NCBI GenBank assembly: GCA_036971475.1
Contig: JBAIZL010000003.1
Location: 56,061,842 to 56,125,841 of the forward strand
From: Prosapia bicincta
Lineage: Eukaryota; Arthropoda; Insecta; Hemiptera; Cercopidae
Length of the DNA: 64,000 nt
Direction: 5' to 3'
The notes beneath the pieces are model-generated. The model was not told where the DNA came from. It saw nothing but the letters and a program-made list of their open reading frames with translations, and did not search any database. The position numbers and the translations under genes were made by a program. Below, one piece after another: positions 35,801 to 49,400 of the stretch (its first letter is position 1; the number at the start of each line of letters is the position of its first letter).

Positions 35801-38800
35801 TTATAGATGTAAGACCTAAACATAGTTGTAAATACATTATTAAATAATAATGCAAACATATTTTTTATTATAGTTGTAAGAAATACTTTTGGGGAAAATA
35901 TTTTTGTTACAGATATAAGGGTTATATATTATTGGTAAAAATATTTTTATAGATGTAAGACCTAAACATAGTTGTAAATACATTATTAAATAATAATGCA
36001 AACACATTTTTTATTATAGTTGTAAGAAATACTTTTGGGGAAAATATTTTTGTTACAGATATAAGGGTTATATATTATTGGTAAAAATATTTTTATAGAT
36101 GTAAGACCTAAACATAGTTGTAAATACATTATTAAATAATAATGCAAACACATTTTTTATTATAGTTGTAAGAAATACTTTTGGGGAAAATATTTTTGTT
36201 ACAGATATAAGGGTTATATATTATTGGTAAAAATATTTTTATAGATGTAAGACCTAAACATAGTTGTAAATACATTATTAAATAATAATGCAAACACATT
36301 TTTTATTATAGCTGTAAGAAATAAATACTTTTGGGGAAAATATATTTGTTACAGATATAAGGGTTATATATTATTGGTAAAAATATTTTTATAGATGTAA
36401 GACCTAAACATTGTTGTAAATACATTATTAAATAATAATTCAAACACATTTTTTATTATAGTTGTAAGAAATAAATACTTTTGGGGAAAATATATTTGTT
36501 ACAGATATAAGGGTTATATATTATTGGTAAAAATATTTTTATAGATGTAAGACCTAAACATTGTTGTAAATACATTATTAAATAATAATGCAAACACATT
36601 TTTTATTATAGTTGTAAGAAATACTTTTGGGGAAAATATTTTTGTTACAGATATAAGGGTTATATATTATTGGTAAAAATATTTTTATAGATGTAAGACC
36701 TAAACATAGTTGTAAATACATTATTAAATAATAATGCAAACACATTTTTTATTATAGTTGTAAGAAATACTTTTGGGGAAAATATTTTTGTTACAGATAT
36801 AAGGGTTATATATTATTGGTAAAAATATTTTTATAGATGTAAGACCTAAACATAGTTGTAAATACATTATTAAATAATAATGCAAACACATTTTTTATTA
36901 TAGTTGTAAGAAATACTTTTGGGGAAAATATTTTTGTTACAGATATAAGGGTTATATATTATTGGTAAATATATTTTTATAGATGTAAGACCTAAACATA
37001 GTTGTAAATACATTATTAAATAGTAATGCAAACTTATTTTTTATTATAGTTGTAAGAAATACTTTTGGGGAAAATATTTTTGTTACAGATATAAGGGTTA
37101 TATATTATTGGTAAAAATATTTTTATAGATGTAAGACCTAAACATAGTTGTAAATACATTATTAAATAATAATGCAAACACATTTTTTATTATAGTTGTA
37201 AGAAATACTTTTGGGGAAAATATTTTTGTTACAGATATAAGGGTTATATATTATTGGTAAAAATATTTTTATAGATGTAAGACCTAAACATAGTTGTAAA
37301 TACCTTATTAAATAATAATGCAAACACATTTTTTATTATAGTTGTAAGAAATACTTTTGGGTAAAATATTTTTGTTACAGATATAAGGGTTATATATTAT
37401 TGGTAAAAATATTCTTATAGATGTAAGACCTAAACATAGTTGTAAACACATTATTAAATAATAATGCAAACACATTTTTTATTATAGTTGTAAGAAATTC
37501 TTTTGGGGAAAATATTTTTGTTACAGATATAAGGGTTATATATTATTGGTAAAAATATTTTTATAGATGTAAGACCTAAACATAGTTGTAAATACATTAT
37601 TAAATAATAATGCAAACACATTTTTTATTATAGTTGTAAGAAATACTTTTGGGGAAAATATTTTTGTTACAGATATAAGGGTTATATATTATTGGTAAAA
37701 ATATTTTTATAGATGTAAGACCTAAACATAGTTGTAAATACATTATTAAATAATAATGCAAACACATTTTTTATTATAGTTGTAAGAAATACTTTTGGGG
37801 AAAATATTTTTGTTACAGATATAAGGGTTATATATTATTGGTAAAAATATTTTTATAGATGTAAGACCTAAACATAGTTGTAAATACATTATTAAATAAT
37901 AATGCAAACACATTTTTTATTATAGCTGTAAGAAATAAATACTTTTGGGGAAAATATATTTGTTACAGATATAAGGGTTATATATTATTGGTAAAAATAT
38001 TTTTATAGATGTAAGACCTAAACATAGTTGTAAATACATTATTAAATAATAATGCAAACATATTTTTTATTATAGTTGTAAGAAATACTTTTGGGGAAAA
38101 TATTTTTGTTACAGATATAAGGGTTATATATTATTGGTAAAAATATTTTTATAGATGTAAGACCTAAACATAGTTGTAAATACATTATTAAATAATAATG
38201 CAAACACATTTTTTATGATAGTTGTAAGAAATACTTTTGGGGAAAATATTTTTGTTACAGATATAAGGGTTATATATTATTGGTAAAAATATTTTTATAG
38301 ATGTAAGACCTAAACATAGTTGTAAATACATTATTAAATAATAATGCAAACACATTTTTTATTATAGTTGTAAGAAATACTTTTGGGTAAAATATTTTTG
38401 TTACAGATATAAGGGTTATATATTATTGGTAAAAATATTTTTATAGATGTAAGACCTAAACATAGTTGTAAATACATTATTAAATAATAATGCAAACACA
38501 TTTTTTATTATAGTTGTAAGAAATACTTTTGGGGAAAATATATTTGTTACAGATATAAGGGTTATATATTATTGGTAAAAATATTTTTATAGATGTAAAA
38601 CCTAAACATAGTTGTAAATACATTATTAAATAATAATGCAAACACATTTTTTATGATAGTTGTAAGAAATACTTTTGGGGAAAATATTTTTGTTACAGAT
38701 ATAAGGGTTATATATTATTGGTAAAAATATTTTTATAGATGTAAGACCTAAACATAGTTGTAAATACATTATTAAATAATAATGCAAACACATTTTTTAT

Positions 38801-39900
38801 TATAGTTGTAAGAAATACTTTTGGGGAAAATATTTTTATTACAGATATAAGGGTTATATATTATTGGTAAAAATATTTTTGTAGATGTAAGACCTAAACA
38901 TAGTTGTAAATACATTATTAAATAATAATGCAAACACATTTTTTATTATAGTTGTAAGAAATACTTTTGGGGAAAATATATTTGTTACAGATATAAGGGT
39001 TATATATTATTAGTAAAAATATTTTTATAGATGTAAGACCTAAACATAGTTGTAAATACATTATTAAATAATAATGCAAACACATTTTTTATTATAGTTG
39101 TAAGAAATACTTTTGGGGAAAATATATTTGTTACAGATATAAGGGTTATATATTATTGGTAAAAATATTTTTATAGATGTAAGACCTAAACATAGTTGTA
39201 AATACATTATTAAATAATAATGCAAACACATTTTATATTATAGTTGTAAGAAATAAAAACTTTTGGGGAAAATATATTTGTTACAGATATAAGGGTTATA
39301 TATTATTGGTAAAAATATTTTTATAGATGTAAGACCTAAACATAGTTGTAAATACATTATTAAATAATAATGCAAACACATTTTTTATTATAGTTGTAAG
39401 AAATAAATACTTTTGGGGAAAATATTTTTGTTACAGAAATAAGGGTTATATATTATTGGTAAAAATATTTTTATAGATGTAAGACCTAAACATAGTTGTA
39501 AATACATTATTAAATAATAATGCAAACACATTTTTTATTATAGTTGTAAGAAATAAATACTTTTGGGGAAAATATATTTGTTACAGATATAAGGGTTATA
39601 TATTATTGGTAAAAATATTTTTATAGATGTAAGACCTAAACATAGTTGTAAATACATTATTAAATAATAATGCAAACACATTTTTTATTATAGCTGAAAG
39701 AAATAAATACTTTTGGGGAAAATATATTTGTTACAGATATAAGGGTTATATATTATTGGTAAAAATATTTTTATAGATGTAAGACCTAAACATAGTTGTA
39801 AATACATTATTAAATAATAATGCAAACACTTTTTTTATTATAGTTGTAAGCAATAAATACTGTTGGGGAAAATATTTTTGTTATAGATATAAGAGTTATA
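32821..39900. repeat. 146/150-bp satellite, about 48 copies, with 3,820-bp higher-order repeat
   Basis: TTACAGATATAAGGGTTATA recurs every 146 bases (150 where AAAT is inserted before ACTTTTGGGG). Each monomer appears to be built from three related ~49-base parts (…TTACAGATATAAGG, …ATAGATGTAAGACC, …ATAGTTGTAAGAAA). Rare variants reappear exactly 3,820 bases apart, for example TACCTTATTA at 33481/37301, TATAGCTGTA at 34101/37921, TTTATGATA at 34391/38211 and AAATAAAAAC at 35431/39251. This defines a ~2.4-kb duplicated block. No coding frame. Confidence 0.97.
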
Positions 39901-40235
39901 TATTATTGGTAAAATTATTTTATTACAGATTTAGGAATGAATAATAAAGTAAAAAATATGTTTATTAAGTATAGTATTTAAATAATAATGGAAAAGTATT
40001 TTTTTATTTTAGCCTACATCTGGAATTAAATATTGTTGCAAATATATTGTTTAATTGTAGAGGTATGAATTTATTATATAAATAAAAATACTTTTACTGT
40101 GTGTGTAATAATGGGGGAAATGCTTTTAGTGTAATAAATAGTATTAAATATTGCTGTAAAAATATTGTTTATTTTAGATGAAATAAATATTGATGTAAAA
40201 TAAAGTGGTATATTTACATTTTCATTCTAGGGACG
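39901..40235. repeat. Degenerate right edge of the 146-bp satellite
   Basis: Diverged single ~48-base units (AATTAAATATTGTTGCAAAT, TATTGTTTATTTTAGATGAA), mirroring the decayed left edge. Confidence 0.75.
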
Positions 40236-40354
40236 TGCCTTATAACTAGTATAAATTGGCACTTCTGGATATGTTAATGACATCCTATACGTAAAACTTT
40301 AATAGTATAAACAAGTACAAAAAATTCCTATATGTCTGAGAAATTCATTTCTTG

Positions 40355-40625
40355 GTATTAGGAAGTTGGCACAGTGTCAAAGAGAGCTAGATTTTGAACA
40401 TGAAGATTCATAGTTCGAATCTGAATAGACCCCCAAATTTTTAAATTTAATTATTGAATAAATATTTGAAAACCCCTCTATTAACATCAATTGTCATCCA
40501 ATGTAGGTTAAAAGAAATATATTTGAACTTTATTGGATGAATTAAAACGTATTTTATTAACGATTTATAAACTTGTACTATATATATAAATATATATCAG
40601 TAGAGTGTGAGCTAGTAGAAGGAAT
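40355..40625 (+). mobile_element. tRNA-derived SINE, plus-strand copy
   Basis: The head has an A-box-like AGTTGGCACAGTGTC, then GAGCTAGATTTTGAACATG, then B-box-like AGTTCGAATCT. The body (TATTGGATGAATTAAAACGT, AGTGTGAGCTAGTAGAAGGA) is the reverse complement of the copies in the 3-kb units. This copy, outside the tandem array and in the other orientation, defines the family's limits: about 270 bases from the tRNA head to GGAATTTAAT. Confidence 0.7.
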
Positions 40626-40704
40626 TTAATAATAAGAGTGTAAATAATAAACTAGTGTAAATTATCACCGATTAGGATTCCCGGGAAAATATATATCAGT
40701 GAGT

Positions 40705-40765
40705 TGTGTCGGTTCGATCAAGTGGTTAGACTATAAACTTTTAATCTAGGTTTTTACCAGGCATT
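40705..40765 (+). other. tRNA-like fragment (Lys-like anticodon arm)
   Basis: Contains AAGTGGTTAGAC, resembling a tRNA D-arm/A-box, then ACTTTTAATCTAGG, resembling a tRNA-Lys(UUU) anticodon loop, followed soon by a T run. The stems do not pair well and no B-box is seen, so it is a degenerate tRNA pseudogene or SINE head, not a functional tRNA. Confidence 0.25.
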
Positions 40766-41780
40766 TTTTTCTTCTTCATGTGCGTAAACATTTGTTGAAG
40801 ATAACTTGCCAACATTAATTTTATACTGTGTATTTACATCTCTTACTTTATAATCTAACTATCACGTCTCTCATACGTGTCTCTATGTACGTAGTACGTT
40901 TCTCATATTTTCCCTAAATTTTAAGTAAATTAATTTAGTATTGGCTTTAAATTTTCGTCGATGGTCATTGACAATAAAATCCATGTGAACAAAACACTTG
41001 TCTTACGCAATCATGTGTTTTCAGTGTTCCCATGGACAGCTGTCACACACACTGGACGCATTGTGTGCAGTGTATTTATAATTGCTTTGTTAATGAATTA
41101 CTAAGCTATGCGTCTGACAGTCTGTGTGCTCAGGTTGTAGCACGGTTATATTACGTCTACACTCAACCTCTTGTTTTAAAGTGACTAAATAATTCTGGCA
41201 TTAAGACATTAAGCTTCTAATAGTTTAGAACGATTTTTCTGGTTTGAAACCAGTTTTGCTTATCTTCGTCTAAAAACAAAAAAATACTGCCTCAAAAATA
41301 AAATCTAAATAAATTTAAAAAATTAAATGTTTGTTGAAACAAATAAATATATTGCAACAAACAAAAACAAATAGTATAAACGAGCAACAATGAAGAATAA
41401 TATAATGAATAATAATATAATATAAAAAATTAATCTGTGGCCACTAAAAAAAGGATAACAGACAGGTAAACTGATGAGGTGACCAAACGCAATAGTATTT
41501 GAAGAAATTAAGACACATTAGATTAAAATGCATAAATATCTTAATAATAATTCTCCAAATTTACAAGAACCAAACATAATTAACCCATGTTAAAAAAAAT
41601 TAATTTAATAAAAATATATATTAATACTTGCCGTTCTGGGGATGTGCATCTTGCAGCTTTTTGTCTAGTCTGTGTCTCACAGCATTGGACAATGCACTGA
41701 TCTAGTGCAAAACTCGTCTACTGAAAAATATCAGTAAGTAGTGTTTTTTTTCTCAAAATGTAATAAATGTATATATTACA
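40766..41780. other. AT-rich stretch, nothing recognised
   Basis: No exon, RNA or element recognised. A GTAAGT near 41733 follows a short open segment, but flanking frames stop, so it is not called. Confidence 0.5.

Positions 41781-41783
<3 letters not shown>

Positions 41784-41836
<53 letters not shown>
41784..41836. repeat. (TA)n microsatellite
   Basis: About 52 bases of TA at the left edge of the second hammerhead palindrome. Confidence 0.97.
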
Positions 41837-41841
<5 letters not shown>

Positions 41842-41888
41842 TAAAATAAATTATTTCAAAAACAAGCATACCTTTATTGAATATATTT

Positions 41889-41933
41889 ATTCAAAGCTTT
41901 TCGCCGATAAAATAGTACCAGCATCTTCAGGAA
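41889..41933 (-). ncRNA. Hammerhead ribozyme core, left palindrome arm
   Basis: Minus strand: CTGAAGA (41930-41924), extra T, GCTGG with TCGGC, GAA and AAGCTT followed by T. The core is intact and identical to the right arm. Helix I next to the core is only about three pairs. Confidence 0.55.
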
Positions 41934-41969
41934 AATAATTATCTATTCCTGATAGAATAGATAATTATT

Positions 41970-42013
41970 TTCCTGAAGATGCTGGTACTATTTTATCGGC
42001 GAAAAGCTTTGAA
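41970..42013 (+). ncRNA. Hammerhead ribozyme core, right palindrome arm
   Basis: CTGAAGA at 41973-41979, extra T (41980), helix II GCTGG (41981-41985) with TCGGC (41996-42000) including G-U pairs, GAA (42001-42003), AAGCTT (42004-42009), T17 (42010). Helix I TTC/GAA gives three pairs before mismatches. Relative to the 22.6-kb copy, the T-A pair of helix II has become C-G. Confidence 0.55.
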
Positions 42014-42436
42014 TAAATATATTCATTAAAAGTATTCTTGTTTTTTGAAATAATTTATTTTATTAACTATATTACAAGAAAATATATCACCATATTTAAT
42101 ATATATATATATATTGAGCTAGCTGGCAGAGCTACAATTTCTATTATAGTAAGTGTGAATTGTTTACAACTTGAATATTGTAGATTGGCTGCAGTTGTAA
42201 AATCTAAATTGAACTTTTATGTTTTAGTCGCAATCAGCGAGTTTATTTCGTAAAGTCCAGAAATCCTCATTATACTGTGATAAAACTAAACTGTTCAAAA
42301 TACAGATTTGTCGTCCAACAAATAAATTTATTAAAAATATAATTAAACCAGGTGAATAGTTTATAAACGTATTATTAAGAGCAATTAGTAATAAATTCGC
42401 TAAATATTTGTTTTATTAGTTTATTTCGTAACTTAG

Positions 42437-43975
42437 CACCAAAGCCCTCTAATTATCAGAGCTATGTTAAGTTATAGTGGCTCCCGTAAGTAAAGTTACT
42501 AAATGTTATGTTGTAATATAAATATTCTATAACAACAAAGCCCTCTAATTATCAGAGCTATGTTAAGTTATAGTGGCTCCCGTAAGTAAAGCTATTAAAT
42601 GTTATGTTGTAATATAAATTTTCTATAACACCAAAGCCCTCTAATTATCAGAGCTATGTTAAGTTATAGTGGCTCCCGTAAGTAAAGCTATTAAATGTTA
42701 TGTTGTAATATAAATATTCTATAACACCAAAGCCCTCTAATTATCAGAGCTATGTTAAGTTATAGTGGCTCCCGTAACTACAGCTACTAAATGTTATGTT
42801 GTAATATAAATATTCTATAACACCAAAGCCCTCTAATTATCAGAGCTATGTTAAGTTATAGTGGCTCCCGTAAGTAAAGCTATTAAATGTTATGTTGTAA
42901 TATAAATATTCTATAACACCAAAGCCCTCTAATTATCAGAGCTATGTTAAGTTATAGTGGCTCCCGTAAGTAAAGCTATTAAATGTTATGTTGTAATATA
43001 AATATTCTATAACACCAAAGCCCTCTAATTATCAGAGCTATGTTAAGTTATAGTGGCTCCCGTAACTACAGCTACTAAATGTTATGTTGTAATATAAATA
43101 TTCTATAACACCAAAGCCCTCTAATTATCAGAGCTATGTTAAGTTATAGTGGCTCCCGTAAGTAAAGCTATTAAATGTTATGTTGTAATATAAATATTCT
43201 ATAACACCAAAGCCCTCTAATTATCAGAGCTATGTTAAGTTATAGTGGCTCCCGTAAGTAAAGCTATTAAATGTTATGTTGTAATATAAATTTTCTATAA
43301 CACCAAAGCCCTCTAATTATCAGAGCTATGTTAAGTTATAGTGGCTCCCGTAAGTAAAGCTATTAAATGTTATGTTGTAATATAAATATTCTATAACACC
43401 AAAGCCCTCTAATTATCAGAGCTATGTTAAGTTATAGTGGCTCCCGTAACTACAGCTACTAAATGTTATGTTGTAATATAAATATTCTATAACACCAAAG
43501 CCCTCTAATTATCAGAGCTATGTTAAGTTATAGTGGCTCCCGTAAGTAAAGCTATTAAATGTTATGTTGTAATATAAATTTTCTATAACACCAAAGCCCT
43601 CTAATTATCAGAGCTATGTTAAGTTATAGTGGCTCCCGTAAGTAAAGCTATTAAATGTTATGTTGTAATATAAATATTCTATAACACCAAAGCCCTCTAA
43701 TTATCAGAGCTATGTTAAGTTATAGTGGCTCCCGTAAGTAAAGCTACTAAAAGTTTGTTGTAATATAAATATTCTATAACACCAAAGCCCTCTAATTATC
43801 AGAGCTATGTTAAGTTATAGTGGCTCCCGTAAGTAAAGCTATTAAATGTTATGTTGTAATATAAATATTCTATAACACCAAAGCCCTCTAATTATCAAAG
43901 CTATGTTAAGTTATAATGGCTCCCGTAAGTAAAGTTACTAAATGTTATGTTGTAATATAAATATTCTATAGCAAC
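42437..43975. repeat. 96-bp satellite, sixteen tandem copies
   Basis: AAAGCCCTCTAATTATCA recurs at 42441 and then every 96 bases to 43880, with one copy a base shorter. Copies are nearly identical. Two variants, GTAACTACAGCTACTAAATG (copies 4, 7, 11) and AAATTTTCTATAAC (copies 2, 9, 12), are distributed irregularly. First and last copies are the most diverged. No coding potential. Confidence 0.97.
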
Positions 43976-45170
43976 ATAATACAAGATGGTTATGGCAACA
44001 TCTTATGATTATTGTTTGTTAAATTTATAGTAATAAAGTAAAGTATTAAAACAGGTTTAAGGGAATCAATTAGTAAAAAGGAGAAATAAGATATGGAATC
44101 GTTAAGTGTACGTAAAAGAAGTGTGTCAATAAACTACCGTCTCATCATCAAGATGCAGCGAGCGAGAAGGCGAGTCCAAGGATAACCATCGTCCACACCG
44201 TAGAGAGTGAAGTCAATGAATGATTATATTATATTATTATTATTATTATTATTATATCAGTGAGTCACAAATATCTATTAAACACATTCTTTTATATTGC
44301 AATAAGTAATTAACATTTCAGCAAATGCTCAAAACATTTTTTTCAAAATTTAATTATTTAATATAATTATTTGTTATCAATAACCCATTGTTAAAGTGTC
44401 ATTTATGCATCATCTAGACTACAGTAATCTCCTGAACGGCCCAGAGTATAGATAACTAAAATTCATTATCTGTTAAGAATTAAATAACGCTTGAGTTCAG
44501 CTAGGCAACTATTGTGTATAAGAGATTTTTCCTTTCGTAACCTTTTTGTAGTAATTATATTTTCTATATTTAAGAATTTCTTAATGAAATATTTTCCAAA
44601 GGACCTCACACAGACGGATCAAGTCATAGAGTAATCACTTGACCTATTCATTACGTATTTATCGAAGGAGACAACTAATGCATAAGTTGCAGACAAACAG
44701 TAATGAATAATGGTAATGAAGAAGGGAAGTGACGGCTCTCCCGGGTAAATTGAGACAAATGCGACTTGTCGGCCTTTATATCTTCCCTTTCCAACGCAGG
44801 GCTGTGCTTTGTGTGATGGATGCAATTGCGAAAGTTGCGGGGATAAAAACTTTAGACAAGGGAAAATTGCCTTTCTTTAGTTGGATACACTGGTGACAAA
44901 TTGCTGCCCTATTTGTAAAGGACGGTAGTTTGTGCCTAATCTCGATTTGATAGACTGTACGTGATATATACTCCTAACCTACCTATTATCCACTCCATGA
45001 CTCTAAATCTATGACAAACTTCTAAAAACTAGCAAATGATTCATTTATCATTCCATATAACATAAATAATGATGAAATCTTTAAATTAAGGGAAAATCAG
45101 AACTATTAAGTTTATTAGTTTGGGTTAATTATTTAAAACACAAATTTATTTTTATTTCTCCTTACTGTGA
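43976..45170. other. Intergenic stretch with short (ATT)n
   Basis: A (ATT)n tract lies at about 44224-44256. A minus-strand frame at 44619-44825 lacks domain or splice support. Nothing else recognised. Confidence 0.5.

Positions 45171-45173
<3 letters not shown>

Positions 45174-45210
<37 letters not shown>
45174..45210. repeat. (TA)n microsatellite
   Basis: About 36 bases of TA. AT-rich sequence without recognised features continues to 45980. Confidence 0.96.
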
Positions 45211-45212
<2 letters not shown>

Positions 45213-45989
45213 AAAATGTTTATGAATTTTTTTTTATTCTTGTAGATTTTATTAATAAAATATCTCCAGTATTCTATTTACATTTATATTATATTCTCAG
45301 ACATGTAGATTATACGTTATCTTCTACATAACGAATTAATAAAGTTATCATGAAAACCACCAGAATAGAAGAGACATAGAAAATGAAAAACGGAAACAAA
45401 TATTTGATAAAATGAAAACGAAAATTAACAATTAAATACTCGATGGAAACAATAATACAAAGGAAGGAAACGAGCACATATAGTTATATATAACTTGACT
45501 AAGACACACAACTAGTTATTTAAAGATGCATAACCTTTACAACTAAAAATTATTATATTAATCTAATAAACAATGATGAGGGTAATACTCATAAATATAG
45601 GAGGTTTAAGATAAAATCTAAGGATTTCAATATGCAAGTGTACAATGGACTGAAAAAAAATCAAAATATATAAAGACTACCTTATAGAAGCCTCGTCTGT
45701 ATAAATCAAATGTAGCTATTCTTTTAATTAATAAAGGCAAACATTTCTAAAAACGAAATTATATGAAAATAATTAAAAATATGATTAAATGAATGAAAAT
45801 TTAGAATTATTGTTATAAATTTATGAAGATAATAAAAAAATATCAGATAGTTTAAGATCAAACGCAAACAAAGATTAATTATTACACACAATATAAAAAG
45901 ACATTGTCAGTTTTGACAAAGCGTTATGTATGATTGTAAATAAGACAAAGATATGAGATAATTATTAAGTTACCCTACATATCTGTATA

Positions 45990-46442
<453 letters not shown>

Positions 46443-49400
46443 TATTTATTTATGTATACAAATTTTTTTCTTTTAAAACCTCCTTCTGAGCTCACTATTT
46501 TTAAATATTTTTACTCAGACATGTTATATCAATATTAACTGGAAAGAATGCTGAATTGAAAGAGCTGCCAATAAGCAACTTCTATAATAAATGAGACTGA
46601 GGAAAATGTATTGGAGTATATTTTTCTTCTAAAAATAAAAAGAGAAAATTAAAAACCACCAAGGTCCCGAAACAACTGGGCCAACACCGAGCGACCTTTC
46701 CCCCTTCAGAATCATTAATCTAATCCCTCATTGTGAGTGCTTAATCAGGGAAGACAAAAGGTGTTTCCCACAAGATAAATAGCGGATTCAGATTTATTGT
46801 AGAAGGAAAGGTATATGTTCTGAGTGAGAGCATACGTACATCGCCACGGTATGTACAACGTGCGCTCTATAATAGTTCTTACATTGTGTCTAAGCTGTAC
46901 ATAGGGTTAGAAAATAAAAGGGTTTGTAGCTGAGAAGGTGAGAGAATGTGTGATGATTTGGTGAGTGGGTGAGTGGTTAGGTGGGTGGAGAATGAGTGGG
47001 CGAATGAGAAAGTGAGTGGAGTGTGAATGTGTGGTGAGTTAAGAAACCTAACCACAGAAATTTAACCCTATCTACTTTAGTTTAAAGGGGGATGAAATTG
47101 TTAAAGTCATCCCAGCCTAATGACAATGGTTTAGGATTGTTTAAAAAAGTTTATTAATCAAATAAAATTTTCACGCAATTTGGAAGTTAGTAAAAACATG
47201 TTTTTTAAAATTTTTTTTTTCAATTTACAAATTTAGCAGTTTACAAATAACAAATTTAAAACTCTTCAGTAGTTTTTAAAATTTAATTCATCTTTCTTTT
47301 CTAAAACAAAACAAAATTTCAATGAAACGTTTATAATCGCATTTTCCTAATTCACCGTAGCTCAAGATTTCAACAAATTAAACAAAATGTTAACCTTTTA
47401 AAACCCTATGGATCCTCATTTAACCTTTAGAAAAACATTCATAATTATTATTTAATATTAGGCGCAAACACATTATTTTATCGATAAACACTAACATATT
47501 TAAAAAATCGAAATGATATTAGGAAACCACAAACATTTAATAATTCTAAATCATATCACAGAATCATACATATTGAAAACAATCTAAATTATAACAGAAA
47601 CTTCAACATTTTTGATCTGATATATTTAATCTATAAATCTTCCTATTCTTTCTTTATATGTTACTAAAACAATCATTAGTTCTCTGATTTTATAATAAAA
47701 TATCTAGCTCAATTTTGTTTACTTTTCTTATTACCTTAAAGATGAATAATCCTATTTACTTTCTAAGAATAATCCCCTTAAAAAAATCTCTTTGTAAGCA
47801 AATATTTATGAGCCCTAGATAGTAACAAAAGGTTCTAGCAGAATTATTTTTAATTTTGTTTCTCCTTTCCCCTTAACAGTGAATTTATTTTTCAAAACAG
47901 TTTACGTTAACCTTGAGTTTATATAATTTCAAACTTTAATTTAATTTACATGACAAGTATTTCAAGACATCTCATTTCTATATGACCCTAAATTCTGACA
48001 GGTTTTGTGTATATTGGATTTACAATTGATGTAACAACTGCACTAATTCTTATCAAACAACTTACGATTTAATTTTTAAATTACAAGAACATAATTATAT
48101 TCACATTTTTTACAAACCACGTTTATTTCTAAAATAAACCCTCTAGACATAATAATTATTTAATTAAACAAATTTCCATCAGTTTAGTTCCATAGAAGTA
48201 GCTCAATTATATATGTTAAGGCTCCTCTTGTATTCCTGAAATTTTTGTAAAACCCCCTTTATTTATTTACTGCTTAATTTACAACATTTTACAAACATTT
48301 TTACTCGTTGTAATTTGTGTACTCGTTTAAAATTACTTTTATTTGAGGTTGAAGAGATTATTTCAAATTTTGGCTTTATTTCTTAACGTTTGTTTACATC
48401 TGACTAGTTTAATACCGCCATCTTGGTTTTATGACGTAAACCAGTATGACGTCACATTTGTCTTCAGGGTTTATTCGTTCTAACAAGATAAAGCCACTAT
48501 ACTCAAGAATATGAGATATTTTCATAAAAATTTACTTTCAAAGAAATTACTTTATTTTCCATCCTAACCCCAAAGAATGAAATTAAATGATACTAATTTG
48601 AAAGAAAGAAGAAAGCTCTAACCTTTTATAACTCGAGCAGGTTCCAGGGTCCTTTTAAGTCTTGGTACTAGTTTGGTACAGACTTCTCAGGTTGTTTTGG
48701 CCGATCTACTTTATGATCTGCGTCCTTCTCCCTGTATTGTTTGGAATTGCTTATCGCTCTTTTAGCTTTACTGTTTTAAGTGTTACCACAAATTTAGTTT
48801 TTAAAATTCCAAAAGTGTTTATTTATTACAAGTTGATATTTTCACTGTATTTATACTTCTTTTTATTTATGTCAATTCATTCCCTACTTTAGGCTTTAGA
48901 TTTTCGATTTCTGTAACAATATTTCACCCGACAGTTTAAAACATTTAAATTTAATCTTGGTAACTTGAAAGTTATTCATTGTTCTGCTTCTACATTTTAA
49001 ATACAAATTTCACTGCCTTTTTACTGACTTCAATACTTATGGATGTTAAGAACACCACATTTAGGTAGTAAAAAACTGCCTTCGTTGTCTTCGGCTTCCC
49101 TCTCTGGTGCTGGGACTTCCTCCAATCACAAAATTCTTAGGATATGGGATGACCTATCATACGATATAATCTTGCTGTTATTTTCCAATGGCTGTGGTCT
49201 TCCTAGCTCCATGCTCACTTCCTTTCCTGTTCGTATTCTACTTCTCTTCCAAATGAACAAAATTGTCCCTTCTTTGAGGATGGTCTTTCTTTACACATTC
49301 TAGTTATTAGGTATTTGGATGGGGCATGATGTTTGCAGTAAAATCCTGTTTTTATAAAGCTTAAAATTTTATATTTTTAAATTGAAATTTATGTATATAG

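Larger units (their letters stand above)
41837..42066. repeat. ~230-bp palindrome with two opposed hammerhead motifs, in (TA)n
   Basis: Two ~110-base arms (41837-41947 and 41956-42066) are nearly perfect reverse complements around an 8-base centre (CCTGATAG). Each arm holds one hammerhead motif with intact core, pointing outward from the centre. The region right of the palindrome (AAGAAAATATATCACCATAT to about 42098) is the reverse complement of the 30460 element start, and (TA)n follows. A transcript would form either one long hairpin or ribozyme folds. Confidence 0.85.

Noticed and set aside
41475..41510. Hammerhead-like CTGATGAGGTGACCAAAC
   Set aside because: Helix II would need a one-base loop and GAAA is replaced by CAAA, so no valid fold.
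44130..44220. Short open minus-strand segment (GVDDGYPWTRLLARC)
   Set aside because: It lacks an acceptor and has only a weak GTAGTT donor. No phase partner was found.
49043..49303. 86-codon plus-strand frame with a Ser-rich start
   Set aside because: No domain recognised. The reverse strand is partly open too, so it may be a faint retroelement trace, but there is not enough to call.
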